IMG/VR virus record: IMGVR_UViG_3300028377_000023
Span: 1 to 39,264 of that record
Direction: 5' to 3' (one strand)
Length of the DNA stretch: 39,264 nucleotides
From: a virus
The notes under the pieces were generated by a model. That model made no database searches. It saw only the letters and a list, made by a program, of their open reading frames with translations, and was not told the DNA's origin. Below are positions 13,998-22,017 of this stretch, piece after piece. A program made the position numbers and the translations under genes. The first letter of the stretch is position 1, and every line of letters starts with the position of its first letter.

Positions 13998-14444
13998 TTA
14001 TTTTTGGTACGCCTCCACAGAGTCGTTCTGCTCAGGTATTTCACGCATTATTTCTCGGGCGATTCGGGTAGAGCGAACCCACGCGACAGGGTAATCACCC
14101 CACATTAAATTGATTGTCCCTTCCCCTCCTTCGGTGATAACTCGGATGTAGGAAAGCTTGGGGTGGCCGTCTCCTTCGCTGCGTTTCCGCATGAAATGTT
14201 TCCCTTGTGGGCCACAATGATTGAGGGGCCAAGCATCCATCATCGCTGCTCGGAACCATTGTCTCCAAGTTGGGAGCCGTTCAAACTCGCACCAGTCGTT
14301 AAGAACAGGGGGGTGAATATCTCCATCGACCAAGCTGACGCTGGGTTGGCTAGTTGGTCGCCAACACCTGTGAGCATTGCAATGTTGGCAATCCGTGCAA
14401 ATAGGCACAGAACCAGTCGCTGAATTTGTATTTTTTGTTTTCAT
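13998..14444 (-). CDS. Zinc-ribbon hypothetical protein with atypical base composition, 148 aa
   Basis: The N-terminal CTDCQHCNAHRCW (residues 16-28) is a cysteine cluster likely to bind zinc, with a further NDWCEFERL at about 49-57. The rest (PTWRQWFRAAMMDAWPLNH, GDYPVAWVRSTRIAREIM) is rich in Trp, Arg and Pro, unlike its neighbours. Codons are markedly more GC-rich: 34 of 60 bases in both 14041-14100 and 14161-14220. This suggests recent acquisition. The function is unknown. Confidence 0.7.
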   Translation of the reverse strand: MKTKNTNSATGSVPICTDCQHCNAHRCWRPTSQPSVSLVDGDIHPPVLNDWCEFERLPTWRQWFRAAMMDAWPLNHCGPQGKHFMRKRSEGDGHPKLSYIRVITEGGEGTINLMWGDYPVAWVRSTRIAREIMREIPEQNDSVEAYQK

Positions 14445-14453
14445 AATTAATTA

Positions 14454-14693
14454 TCATTGGTCGTTCGTAAGAGTGACCACAGCCTCATGCATTGCGTTGA
14501 GGTCATTGAGGTAGTCGGGAATAAGCCCCAATCTTATTGCTTCTTTACTGTCCTTTACGTTATACCGTTCTTTATCACGGCCTAAACCACACATATAAGT
14601 CTGATGGACACCTTTAGGGTTAAATACCTTAAAACGATTAAACTTCCACCCACACGCTTCAGCGATGGCTATTCTTTGCGCTTCAGGTGTCAT
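14454..14693 (-). CDS. Conserved phage hypothetical protein, 79 aa
   Basis: Begins MTPEAQRIAIAEACGWKF and ends near GLIPDYLNDLNAMHEAVVTL. Both segments are hallmarks of a small uncharacterised protein family found in many tailed phages (PEKQRxAIAExCGW...LPDYLNDLNAMHExE). No enzymatic motif is present. It overlaps the 95-residue gene upstream by 11 bases. Confidence 0.78.
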   Translation of the reverse strand: MTPEAQRIAIAEACGWKFNRFKVFNPKGVHQTYMCGLGRDKERYNVKDSKEAIRLGLIPDYLNDLNAMHEAVVTLTNDQ

Positions 14694-14970
14694 GGTTCAG
14701 CTCTTTTCGTTCGTTGAATATTCTATACGCATCTTCTTCTCCCGTAGCTGTCCAGCCTCTGATACCCCATTGGGTGTTACTAGGTGGAAACTCCTTCGGT
14801 GGGATGTAGTTCTCTTTGATTTGTTTTCCATTATGAGATTGGATAAAAACCACTTCCCATGTCTCGTGGTTATGACCGCTCATCTCACCACGAAAGATGG
14901 CGAGATCGCCTTCCCTATGATGAAGTGAAAATTCGTAACCGTTCTTGCTGTATCTATTCAATTTTTCCAT
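14683..14970 (-). CDS. Conserved phage hypothetical protein, 95 aa
   Basis: Segments NGYEFSLHHREGDLAIFRG, WEVVFIQSHNGKQI and NTQWGIRGWTATGEEDAYRIF recur in uncharacterised phage proteins. A Shine-Dalgarno GGAGAGG (14980-14986) lies 9 bases from ATG 14970 but only 3 from an in-frame ATG at 14976, so I chose 14970. The start overlaps the end of the 81-residue gene by 17 bases. The function is unknown. Confidence 0.75.
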   Translation of the reverse strand: MEKLNRYSKNGYEFSLHHREGDLAIFRGEMSGHNHETWEVVFIQSHNGKQIKENYIPPKEFPPSNTQWGIRGWTATGEEDAYRIFNERKELNHDT

Positions 14971-15199
14971 AATCATTATCCTCTCCAAATAAATGGTTTT
15001 CTATATCGTGTTTCAATGATCGACTCTTACTTTCCATATTATTGGAAACGTGGAAGAATTTGAAACGTGCTGCTTCAACTTTCTCATCATTTATAATTTG
15101 ATGGTTTATTTTATGAAACATGTGGTTGTAAAAGCTCAATATTAGTAGGTTATCTAACGCAAAATCTTCTGGATCGTTGTATAGATCACCTATTTTCAT
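14954..15199 (-). CDS. Hypothetical protein, 81 aa
   Basis: Unrecognised, probably helical and soluble, with a central segment rich in His, Asn and Phe (FYNHMFHKINHQII). Its ATG overlaps the stop of the 155-residue gene by one base (TAATG), and its end overlaps the following gene by 17 bases, so it lies in a tightly coupled operon. Confidence 0.6.
   Translation of the reverse strand: MKIGDLYNDPEDFALDNLLILSFYNHMFHKINHQIINDEKVEAARFKFFHVSNNMESKSRSLKHDIENHLFGEDNDYGKIE
14980..14986 (-). promoter_or_regulatory. Shine-Dalgarno GGAGAGG
   Basis: One of the few clear Shine-Dalgarno sequences in the left half. It lies 9 bases from ATG 14970 and decides the start of the 95-residue gene. It sits inside the coding sequence of the preceding gene. 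Confidence 0.65.
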
Positions 15200-15666
15200 T
15201 AAGCATAATCTTCCTTTTTACCATAACCAGTAAAACCAGTGTCTAGATCATCTCCGAGAGCACCAGACTCTTCTTCGATTCTCCTATCATCGTAACCCAT
15301 CATATAAGAATCTGAAGCCATTTGTTCGATGATCTCCATAATCTCTCTGGTTTGGGTTTCATCCAACCCCAAAGTCTTGGTTAGGTGTCTTTCTGTGTTT
15401 CCCGTATTCATATCTTTATTGTTTTTTGGTTCTAGGTCTATGTTTGTAACTGAGTTGCCATCATCTGTCTGAGATATATATACATATCCTCTTTCCATCA
15501 GACGGTGAAAAACTCGCAAAAAATCTTCGTTCTGACTCCACTCTTTCACTTTACTCTCATCAATATGTGGAGAGGCTAATAAAAGGTTTATTAGTCCTAT
15601 TTCTACTAGATCAAAATCCTTTTCGAATATTTCTAGAGGGACTGTAATTTCTTTTTTCTTTTCCAT
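15199..15666 (-). CDS. Hypothetical protein, 155 aa
   Basis: Unrecognised. The N-terminal half has a helical section (LEIFEKDFDLVEIGLINLLL), and the C-terminal half is a helix-rich acidic region (TREIMEIIEQMASDSYMMGY) ending in an acidic, glycine-rich tail. No motif supports a function. The upstream AT-rich gap of 11 bases contains no promoter box. Confidence 0.62.
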   Translation of the reverse strand: MEKKKEITVPLEIFEKDFDLVEIGLINLLLASPHIDESKVKEWSQNEDFLRVFHRLMERGYVYISQTDDGNSVTNIDLEPKNNKDMNTGNTERHLTKTLGLDETQTREIMEIIEQMASDSYMMGYDDRRIEEESGALGDDLDTGFTGYGKKEDYA

Positions 15667-15677
15667 AATATCTAAAT

Positions 15678-15872
15678 TTAGCTATTTTGAATGAACCAGT
15701 CGGCTATCTCATAATGAAAATCCTTTTCGTTTTGAATAGAACCTTCATTAATGTAAATGAAATGGTCTGGATAATCAACGTTTGGATTTTTATAAACCTC
15801 GATTGCGTCTCCTCCATCATTCATCACAAATGAATAACCTTCAATGTTACCTTCGTATTTCTGTTTTGTCAT
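15678..15872 (-). CDS. Conserved small phage protein, 64 aa
   Basis: Single-domain beta-alpha protein with IEGYSFVMNDGGDAIEVYKN followed by SIQNEKDFHYEIADWFIQN. The closing segment EKDFHYEIxDWFxxN recurs in uncharacterised proteins of many phages. The function is unknown. It lies alone between the peptidase and the 155-residue genes, with 62 AT-rich bases upstream. Confidence 0.65.
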   Translation of the reverse strand: MTKQKYEGNIEGYSFVMNDGGDAIEVYKNPNVDYPDHFIYINEGSIQNEKDFHYEIADWFIQNS

Positions 15873-15934
15873 TTTTCTTTTATTTTCTCTATTGGAAATT
15901 TCATACTATTAATTTATACCACAACTCCGATAAA

Positions 15935-16789
15935 TCAAATCCTATTCAGCACTTTTTTTATTAATTGTTTGAATCGATAGGTGTGTCTATTGTTTGGCAT
16001 ACTCTTCCAATTTTCGATTAAAACCGCAAACCACTCATCAAAGTTGGTTGCAGCGTATTCATCGGGTAGTCCCATTTTTTTCGCCATCTGTTTTCGATGT
16101 TTTTTATTCTCATCACCCTGTAGACTTCTCTTTTTGGTTTTTTTCCCTGTAGTGGCTACGAAATATTCATTCAACATTTCCCTATATCCAGCCTTTAGGA
16201 TGGGTTCTGCTTGTGACGGTATACGAGACGTTATGTAGTGGGCATTTTCATGAACCCATACTCCAACATTTTTATACTCACTCTCATCGATGTATATCCA
16301 CCCATCATAGTAAAATCCAGCGGATTCGCGGTTATCACTAGCCACTGGATTTGTTTCGAAATTGGTTATGACAACCTTGGGTTTTCTATTGGGGATCACA
16401 TCCTTATAATCTCTAACGAATTTATTGATGGTATTGACTAGCCCCCTATAGGTGGGGGTGTTTATAATAAAATCCACTTCAGTATATTTGTCGGTAAAGA
16501 CTCTTATTCCATATTTTTTTAATACGAGTTTCGGGGTTTCGAGTTTTGGCCTGAAGAAGTCATTTTTCAATTCCTTCTCATACTCTTTTATTTTTGCTTG
16601 TCGGAAGGTTTCAATTCTTTCGGGTTCAACACCCAATTCTTCCATTTTCTTTATCTGATCTTTTCTCTTTTGAGGTAAGTTCTCCTTTTCTTTTTTGACA
16701 TATTCCCAATTAGTTTCCCCATCCAACTCATTTTTTCTGAGTGGATTTTTGACCTTTCTTTCATAAAAAGTCTGAAACTTCTGCTTCAT
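15935..16789 (-). CDS. Predicted zinc metallopeptidase (HExxH), 284 aa
   Basis: Contains HENAH (residues 180-184) after a hydrophobic helix start (VGVWVHENAHYI), the zinc-binding HExxH motif. A downstream acidic segment NFDEWFAVLIENW (249-261) could give the third ligand (Glu252), as in gluzincin-like families. Glu208 in MLNEYF is an alternative. The first 90 residues are strongly basic/acidic and likely coiled coil. The role may be cleavage of a host protein or of a virion component. It overlaps the phosphoesterase stop upstream by 4 bases (ATGA), so the two proteins are probably made together. No signal peptide is visible. Peptidase activity is inferred from the motif only. Confidence 0.65.
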   Translation of the reverse strand: MKQKFQTFYERKVKNPLRKNELDGETNWEYVKKEKENLPQKRKDQIKKMEELGVEPERIETFRQAKIKEYEKELKNDFFRPKLETPKLVLKKYGIRVFTDKYTEVDFIINTPTYRGLVNTINKFVRDYKDVIPNRKPKVVITNFETNPVASDNRESAGFYYDGWIYIDESEYKNVGVWVHENAHYITSRIPSQAEPILKAGYREMLNEYFVATTGKKTKKRSLQGDENKKHRKQMAKKMGLPDEYAATNFDEWFAVLIENWKSMPNNRHTYRFKQLIKKVLNRI

Positions 16790-17889
16790 TCTGCTTCTAT
16801 TGTCATATTCAAGGTAGAGATATTGGCTTTACCTTTATTGATCATTACAGGTTCCATGGAGAAACTTCCATCATCACTTAATCCGACGATATTAAACCCT
16901 TGTTGCCAGTTCATGGCTAATCCGTAGCCGGGATTCAAATCACACAAACATCCACCCTCAAAGCCGATGATTTGTTGTTCCTCTCTTCGACCAAGTGCAG
17001 GGATGCGTTGTCCTGTCATACCGATTCTGTGGGTGTGACCATGTAGGATTGAAGCACCCCACTTTTCGATCTCACCTCTAGCAGAGTAACCACCATTCTT
17101 ACGAACAGTTGTTCCGTGTGTCACAACAAGATCCCCCAATTCGACATAGTCAACGTGTTCGACGTGTTCTTGGTAATCTCCCATGAAAATGTTCTGATAG
17201 CTCAACTTTTCTGCAATATCAGGAAGGGATGCCAATTCTCCGATACGAGATGAGAGATAACGTCTCCACCTACCATCGATACTTTGACCACTATGATTCG
17301 AAACGGTTTCGAAAATCTTAGCACCACCAGCAACGGAGATCAATGCATCCAAGAAAGAATGATAAGCAAGTCTCTCGTCTTGTAGTGACCATTGCTTCTG
17401 AACATCCTTCGGGTATCGGGAAACAGCCAACATGTCCATGGTGTCACCATTTAAAACAATGGTTCTAGGTTTCAATTGATTGATAGTTTCCAAGAAAATT
17501 GCAATGGCAGAAGGATCTTCACAACCGAAGTGGAAATCTGAACCAACAACAGCGTAATCGCTGAGATCACTGGAAATTTGCTTATAATCGCTTTTAACTT
17601 CGATGGGAGCTAACTGCTCCAGAAAATCAAACACTTCTTCTTCAGTTCTCTTAAAACTTGGTGGTCTTTCACGCTGAAGAGATGAATGAGAATATCCTTT
17701 ATCGGGCTGCACATTATCCCAGAATTCATCTTCAAAATCTGTCTGTGAGGTATCTTCTTGTTCCTTGTGATATTTGGCTACCCAGCCCTGTGCGGTGGAT
17801 TTAGCGACATCGTAGACATCGAAAATTTTGGAATATGTCCACTCTAGGTTGACTCTGGCGTTTACTACTTCTTTTTTAATGTTATTCAT
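16786..17889 (-). CDS. Metallophosphoesterase with N-terminal helix-turn-helix, 367 aa
   Basis: Residues 15-40 (EWTYSKIFDVYDVAKSTAQG and on) look like a helix-turn-helix, and residues 45-110 are an acidic linker. The phosphoesterase core has GSDFHFG (116-122), LNGDTMD (146-152), SNHSG (197-201), a THGT segment (257-260) and GHTHR (284-288). The usual GNHD/E is SNHS here; the metal-binding His is kept. The layout suggests a DNA-targeted nuclease or phosphatase. Similar fusions occur in phages, usually labelled DNA repair exonuclease or phosphoesterase. It precedes the metallopeptidase with a 4-base overlap. The substrate is unknown. Confidence 0.82.
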   Translation of the reverse strand: MNNIKKEVVNARVNLEWTYSKIFDVYDVAKSTAQGWVAKYHKEQEDTSQTDFEDEFWDNVQPDKGYSHSSLQRERPPSFKRTEEEVFDFLEQLAPIEVKSDYKQISSDLSDYAVVGSDFHFGCEDPSAIAIFLETINQLKPRTIVLNGDTMDMLAVSRYPKDVQKQWSLQDERLAYHSFLDALISVAGGAKIFETVSNHSGQSIDGRWRRYLSSRIGELASLPDIAEKLSYQNIFMGDYQEHVEHVDYVELGDLVVTHGTTVRKNGGYSARGEIEKWGASILHGHTHRIGMTGQRIPALGRREEQQIIGFEGGCLCDLNPGYGLAMNWQQGFNIVGLSDDGSFSMEPVMINKGKANISTLNMTIEAE

Positions 17890-17902
17890 AAATTTTTTTA
17901 AG

Positions 17903-18850
17903 TTATCTATTGTATTGCTCCATGTAGAACTCCACAGTATCTTTCATTGCTTCGTAATGATCCTTCAGATTGAATTGTCTTTTATATTTAAGTGACTCGA
18001 TTGCATATCGGAAATCATGTCCTTTCCTATCTTCGACGAATTCGATTTCGTAATTTATATCAATCAATTTAGCAATGTCAACCACCATTTGCAAGTTTGT
18101 TACCTCAAAACCAGACCCAATATTGTAAGATTGGCCAGATTCTCCCATTTCTGCTATCTCCAAAATGGACTTATTGTGGTCATCCACATGGATCCATTCC
18201 CTAATATTCTCACCAGTGCCATACACTGGAATATGCTCACCTCTCACAATTTTCCTAATAATGGTGGGAATTAGCTTTTCATCGCCTTGATGCTTCCCAA
18301 AGTTATTACAACAATGCGTGGTTACGATGTCTAGTCCATACGTTTCCACGTAGGAGTTCGCTATATGGTCAGCAGAAGCCTTGGATGCCGAATAAGGGCT
18401 ACGGGGGTTGAAAAGCGAGTTTTCAGTAAATGCTGGTTCATCCTTACCCAAGTGTCCATATACCTCATCTGTCGAAATATTGACCATTCTAGCTTGGGGT
18501 TGATGATTTCTGACCCATTCCAAGAGTTCAACCATACCCATCACATTATTCTCGATAAACGGGGTGGGACCTGAAATACTCCTATCAACATGGGATTCAG
18601 CAGCAAAATGGAAAATATAGTCGAATTCCATATTTTTTAACCATTCAACCTCGTCAATAGTCCTAATATCTCGCTCTACCATATGGTAGCAGTGGTCTCT
18701 ACAAGACATTTTGGGGTGGAAGACCTGTCTACTACCAATCCCCATTTTATCAAAATTCACTATCGTGAATCCTGTATAATTGCTAAAAATGTGTTCAATA
18801 AAGTTGCTACCGATGAAGCCACAGCCACCAGTAATGAGGAATTTCTTCAT
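17903..18850 (-). CDS. rmlB: dTDP-glucose 4,6-dehydratase-like protein, 315 aa
   Basis: Extended short-chain dehydrogenase: nucleotide-binding GGCGFIGS (8-15), FHFAAESHVDRS (80-91), STDEVYG (126-132) and the catalytic pair Tyr153/Lys157 in YSASK. The AESHVDRSI and STDEVYG signatures are those of RmlB-type enzymes, which convert dTDP-glucose to dTDP-4-keto-6-deoxyglucose. I chose ATG 18850, with the Rossmann strand right after it, over an in-frame ATG at 18865 that abuts the divergent gene. Family members are about 330-360 residues. With the glycosyltransferase and sulfotransferase at the other end of the window, it may serve virion or host-surface sugar modification. Confidence 0.85.
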   Translation of the reverse strand: MKKFLITGGCGFIGSNFIEHIFSNYTGFTIVNFDKMGIGSRQVFHPKMSCRDHCYHMVERDIRTIDEVEWLKNMEFDYIFHFAAESHVDRSISGPTPFIENNVMGMVELLEWVRNHQPQARMVNISTDEVYGHLGKDEPAFTENSLFNPRSPYSASKASADHIANSYVETYGLDIVTTHCCNNFGKHQGDEKLIPTIIRKIVRGEHIPVYGTGENIREWIHVDDHNKSILEIAEMGESGQSYNIGSGFEVTNLQMVVDIAKLIDINYEIEFVEDRKGHDFRYAIESLKYKRQFNLKDHYEAMKDTVEFYMEQYNR

Positions 18851-18901
18851 GTTTAGATCCAACATATGAGTAATTTAGCATTGATTCATTACATTGCAAC
18901 C

Positions 18902-18908
18902 TTAAATA
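18902..18908 (+). promoter_or_regulatory. Late promoter TTAAATA
   Basis: TTAAATA, then 5 bases (TTCAC), then ATG 18914. It is the same spacing as at most other late genes and decides the start of the 152-residue gene. Confidence 0.68.
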
Positions 18909-18913
18909 TTCAC

Positions 18914-19372
18914 ATGGACGATGATTACAGAGAAATTGAGGATGAGGCCGATGACATTATCGCCCAAATAAAAAATCAATCTAAAATATTAAAAAACCCC
19001 GAAAAGGAAAGACCAGATATCAAAAAAGAAGATCTGGAAGATTTTATTATTAAAAATGCTGCCAATGTAGTTCAAGACTCATCGGATATGGTTGAACGGA
19101 TGAAAATTGAAGTTATGGCTGGTGCTACTTCTGATTTAATTGAAGCAACTTCAGAGTTGGTCAGAGCGACCACATCTGCCATCGATTCTTTAATTAAACT
19201 TAAAACTGCGGATGACAAGATCAATAGTCAGAAGGAACTCACTGAAATGAATATCGAAGCCAGAAAAAATAACGATGATTCTACTCCGAGTGGTATGCTA
19301 CTCTCCAGAGAAGAAATTCTCAAAGCTCTTACAGATAGAAGAGAAGAGCCTAAAGTGATAGACGTTGATTAA
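18914..19372 (+). CDS. Candidate small terminase subunit (gp16-like), 152 aa
   Basis: Acidic, entirely helical, coiled-coil protein. The section SSDMVERMKIEVMAGATSDL, then TSELVRATTSAIDSLIKLKT resembles the central oligomerisation helices of T4 gp16 (164 residues), which recognises phage DNA for packaging. The assignment rests on length, helical pattern and presence of the large subunit elsewhere in the window, not on a strong motif. The start at 18914 is supported by a late promoter with standard 5-base spacing; the longer frame from 18866 would start right next to the divergent gene. It converges with the 306-residue gene, overlapping 4 bases. Confidence 0.5.
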   Translation: MDDDYREIEDEADDIIAQIKNQSKILKNPEKERPDIKKEDLEDFIIKNAANVVQDSSDMVERMKIEVMAGATSDLIEATSELVRATTSAIDSLIKLKTADDKINSQKELTEMNIEARKNNDDSTPSGMLLSREEILKALTDRREEPKVIDVD

Positions 19373-20289
19373 TTCCCGTATTGTCCCTTGACAGTATTAA
19401 GGACATATTCCTTCTTATCTTGTGGGGTTTCTATTTTTAGAACCGATGCCCTATTATCGAACACGTTACCCATCAGATCAGTGAGTAGAACCTCCTTATT
19501 CTCTGGATCGTCTCCTTCTTGGATCTCTCTCTCCAATTCATATACAGATGATGTGGATGTGTTGGAGTCCTCGTTGAATGGGTAGAATTTCTTCTTGTCT
19601 TGGAATATTCTATAATACTCATCACCGATATATTCTTTGACGAGATCAAAAATTTTATCTCTGACGGGTAACATCGCATTCCAATACCAAGAATCTTTGA
19701 CATTATAGGTTCCAATGGACCTTCCGACCCATTCACCCGTTCTCTCTTCACTATATCTGATTTGCTGTGCTTTGTCTACTAATGGTAGTGTGTTGTCATT
19801 GATTATGGAAGCACCCACAGAAGATCTGAATATCTTCTCGGTGACTTCACTACTAGACCGAACCATCCCTTGGACAAAATCTGGCGATTTATTGAAAACA
19901 TCGACAATGACATTGATCGGATAATCATCATCATAATATAAAGAGGTGTTGTGTCTTGAATTATTATAATTCCCCCAAATGGCGAGAAAGTCGGGGATTA
20001 TAACAAAATATTTTTTATCTTTCGCTAGTTCTCTAGCCAAAGCAGATAAAGGACTATTGAGGATGTGGACAACGTAATACTCGATATCAGTTGTTCTGAG
20101 ATCTTTTCCCTCTTCGTCCAGTTTATCGATGAATTTCTTGAGTTGTTCGACACCCAACTCGAAAACCTTTTTAAACTCGACCATGAACTCAATTTCTATA
20201 TCAGTAAAGGTGTCACCCAAGTTTTGTATAGTTTTGATGTCCTCTTCTGTGAAACACAGAGCACGTAGTATGTCGATATTAGTCCTCAT
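19369..20289 (-). CDS. Hypothetical protein in baseplate cluster, 306 aa
   Basis: Unrecognised. The N-terminal third is helical and acidic. The middle has VIIPDFLAIWGNYNNSRHN and YPINVIVDVFNKSPDFVQG, and the C-terminus ends KGQYGN. The start is ATG 20289, 8 bases after the stop of the upstream hub-like gene and 5 bases from TTAAGTA, a variant late promoter. A longer frame would overlap the hub gene by 50 bases. Its position at the end of the tail operon suggests a baseplate or tail-assembly role. Confidence 0.65.
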   Translation of the reverse strand: MRTNIDILRALCFTEEDIKTIQNLGDTFTDIEIEFMVEFKKVFELGVEQLKKFIDKLDEEGKDLRTTDIEYYVVHILNSPLSALARELAKDKKYFVIIPDFLAIWGNYNNSRHNTSLYYDDDYPINVIVDVFNKSPDFVQGMVRSSSEVTEKIFRSSVGASIINDNTLPLVDKAQQIRYSEERTGEWVGRSIGTYNVKDSWYWNAMLPVRDKIFDLVKEYIGDEYYRIFQDKKKFYPFNEDSNTSTSSVYELEREIQEGDDPENKEVLLTDLMGNVFDNRASVLKIETPQDKKEYVLNTVKGQYGN

Positions 20290-20294
20290 GATAT

Positions 20295-20301
20295 TACTTA
20301 A
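20295..20301 (-). promoter_or_regulatory. Variant late promoter TTAAGTA
   Basis: Minus-strand TTAAGTA, 5 bases from ATG 20289, overlapping the stop codon of the upstream gene. One mismatch to TTAAATA, so lower confidence. Confidence 0.4.
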
Positions 20302-21611
20302 TCCACATCTGATGAAATGTTGGTCTGAGAACCGCCATATGTCTTGCAACAGCTAAACTCGTTATGGAAACCATCACCCATTAAAATATGTCTTATCTCT
20401 GAAACGAACCATCTACCGAGAAGTTTCTCATCACTTTTCATCTTATAACTTCCGACCTTGACGATATCGATGAAGCCACCAGCGGTTCTATTGAACGATC
20501 CAGTGTTTACGAACACAGCCCTGAGATTGTAGAATGTTAGTGTATTATGTATCTCAGCTTCGACTAGTCTTACACTATCTTCGATATTATAGGCAGTTTT
20601 ATAGTGTTTCAATTTCTGTTTCGTTGTTTTATTTTTAACAACGAATGGTTTAGGTTTACCACCCACACTTTTAAACACATCAACAAACTTCTTAGCCCAT
20701 TTTTTCTCAATGTCTTCAAGTTTTATCTTTCTCATTTTATGAACACCTAAAATAGGGTCATATCCATGAACTATAGTGTTCAAGAAGAAATCAGTGTTTA
20801 TACCATACATCGGTGTGGTATACCCAATATTTTTCATACCAGCATTAAACTGACTACCATCAGCGTCTTTTGGGGGGTTACTCGGATTCGACGCATCCTT
20901 GGGATCATTTGCCATATCTCCCAATAAAAAAGCTTCACTCACCAAATCTTTATTCTTCTCAAATATCTTCGAAAGGGGTTGCATTTCAAATTTACCTTCG
21001 TCATTCTTCCTTATGAATGCTTTAACATGGACATCACCATCTTTAAAATAATAATGCTTTATTAGATAATTGATCAAATCTATGTATCTGAAAGTGAGGG
21101 GGGGTGTGTGGGAAAGAATGAAATCACCACTCTCCCAGCTATCCTTCTCCACAGCATCTTTACCGAGAAGTTCTTCAAAAATAGCCTTCAAAATATCGCC
21201 AGATTTACCGAAATACCCCTTACCATAGGGGATTTTATCCATGAATGGTAGTGCTGATGCCGATATTATATTAAATTTTTTGACATTTTCCGATCTAACC
21301 CCTGGATTACCGAAATTTGCCTCATCCAAAATCACGAACCTCCCCTCAAAGGCAACACCGTCTTTGACTAATGGTTTCAATTTAATTGATACTTCGTCTC
21401 TACCATCCCCCCTGATCATATACGCCTCCTCCATCAAATCATATGGGTTCGCTATAGAAATACTACCAGAAACGAAGGGGTCGAAGAAATTATCAATAAG
21501 CGTAAATCCACGAACCGCAGAACTCGTGTATTCCGTTTCTTGTCCATCCGCATTCGTTAATTTATATTCGAATTCGTATTCGACATCGTTAATTTTGGTT
21601 ACATTAGCCAT
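20298..21611 (-). CDS. Baseplate hub-like protein (gp27/VgrG-type candidate), 437 aa
   Basis: Mostly beta-rich. An early segment contains FTLIDNFFDPFVSGSISIAN and YMIRGDGRDEVSIKL, typical of the first barrel in phage hub proteins. Near the C-terminus GGFIDIVKVGSYKMKSDEK and LLGRWFVSEIRHILMG match the barrel strand plus (G)xYxVxxVxH pattern of gp27- or gpD-like hubs. T4 gp27 is 391 residues. A Shine-Dalgarno GGAGGT (21623-21628) sits 11 bases before the ATG, inside the end of the gp53-like gene (TAATG overlap). The protein would bind the tail-lysozyme spike and the tube. Confidence is moderate without a structure comparison. Confidence 0.55.
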   Translation of the reverse strand: MANVTKINDVEYEFEYKLTNADGQETEYTSSAVRGFTLIDNFFDPFVSGSISIANPYDLMEEAYMIRGDGRDEVSIKLKPLVKDGVAFEGRFVILDEANFGNPGVRSENVKKFNIISASALPFMDKIPYGKGYFGKSGDILKAIFEELLGKDAVEKDSWESGDFILSHTPPLTFRYIDLINYLIKHYYFKDGDVHVKAFIRKNDEGKFEMQPLSKIFEKNKDLVSEAFLLGDMANDPKDASNPSNPPKDADGSQFNAGMKNIGYTTPMYGINTDFFLNTIVHGYDPILGVHKMRKIKLEDIEKKWAKKFVDVFKSVGGKPKPFVVKNKTTKQKLKHYKTAYNIEDSVRLVEAEIHNTLTFYNLRAVFVNTGSFNRTAGGFIDIVKVGSYKMKSDEKLLGRWFVSEIRHILMGDGFHNEFSCCKTYGGSQTNISSDVD

Positions 21612-22009
21612 TAATAGTGTCTACCTCCATAAACCGTATTCTGTGTGATGTCGAGGTATATGGACGTTCTCAATACAGGTGTGATATATTTCAACTGTGT
21701 CCCACCTTCGACCCAAAAGGGTGGTCCGTTGAAAGCGTCTTTATTCAGAAGATATATGATCCACCAAGATTTGATATCACCATAGATATCAAATGAAACG
21801 GTAGTCATGGGAGTTCTAGTATTTACGAGATGGTATTCAACGACACCAGAATCCAAATCTGGAAATTCGATCTTTTTGAGTATATTAAAATAATAAAATT
21901 CCTTATTTTCAAGACTATCCTTGAAAACTTTAAATATCCTCTCGTAACTCTTTGTATCTAAAGTGGAGAGTGAGGGTATGTCATTTTGGTATTCTCCTAA
22001 TTGATCCAT
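21611..22009 (-). CDS. gp53-like baseplate wedge protein, 132 aa
   Basis: Central pattern TTVSFDIYGDIKSWWIIYLLN followed by PPFWVEGG and LKYITP (given here in pieces). This is the YGD..LWW.I...N.......G..L.IP motif of LysM-like and gp53-like baseplate proteins. T4 gp53 (196 residues) joins wedges to the hub. It starts 8 bases after the stop of the upstream tube-junction gene and its TAATG end overlaps the hub gene, so translation is coupled. The match is by motif only. Confidence 0.6.
   Translation of the reverse strand: MDQLGEYQNDIPSLSTLDTKSYERIFKVFKDSLENKEFYYFNILKKIEFPDLDSGVVEYHLVNTRTPMTTVSFDIYGDIKSWWIIYLLNKDAFNGPPFWVEGGTQLKYITPVLRTSIYLDITQNTVYGGRHY
21623..21628 (-). promoter_or_regulatory. 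Shine-Dalgarno GGAGGT
   Basis: Perfect anti-16S match, 11 bases from ATG 21611, within the coding sequence of the gp53-like gene. Genes inside an operon retain Shine-Dalgarno sites while genes right behind promoters do not. Confidence 0.6.
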
Positions 22010-22017
22010 ATCTTAAA

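Noticed and set aside
18866-18913. Earlier in-frame ATG for the plus-strand 152-residue gene
   Set aside because: It abuts the divergent RmlB-like start without space for control sites. The late promoter at 18902 with standard 5-base spacing supports 18914.
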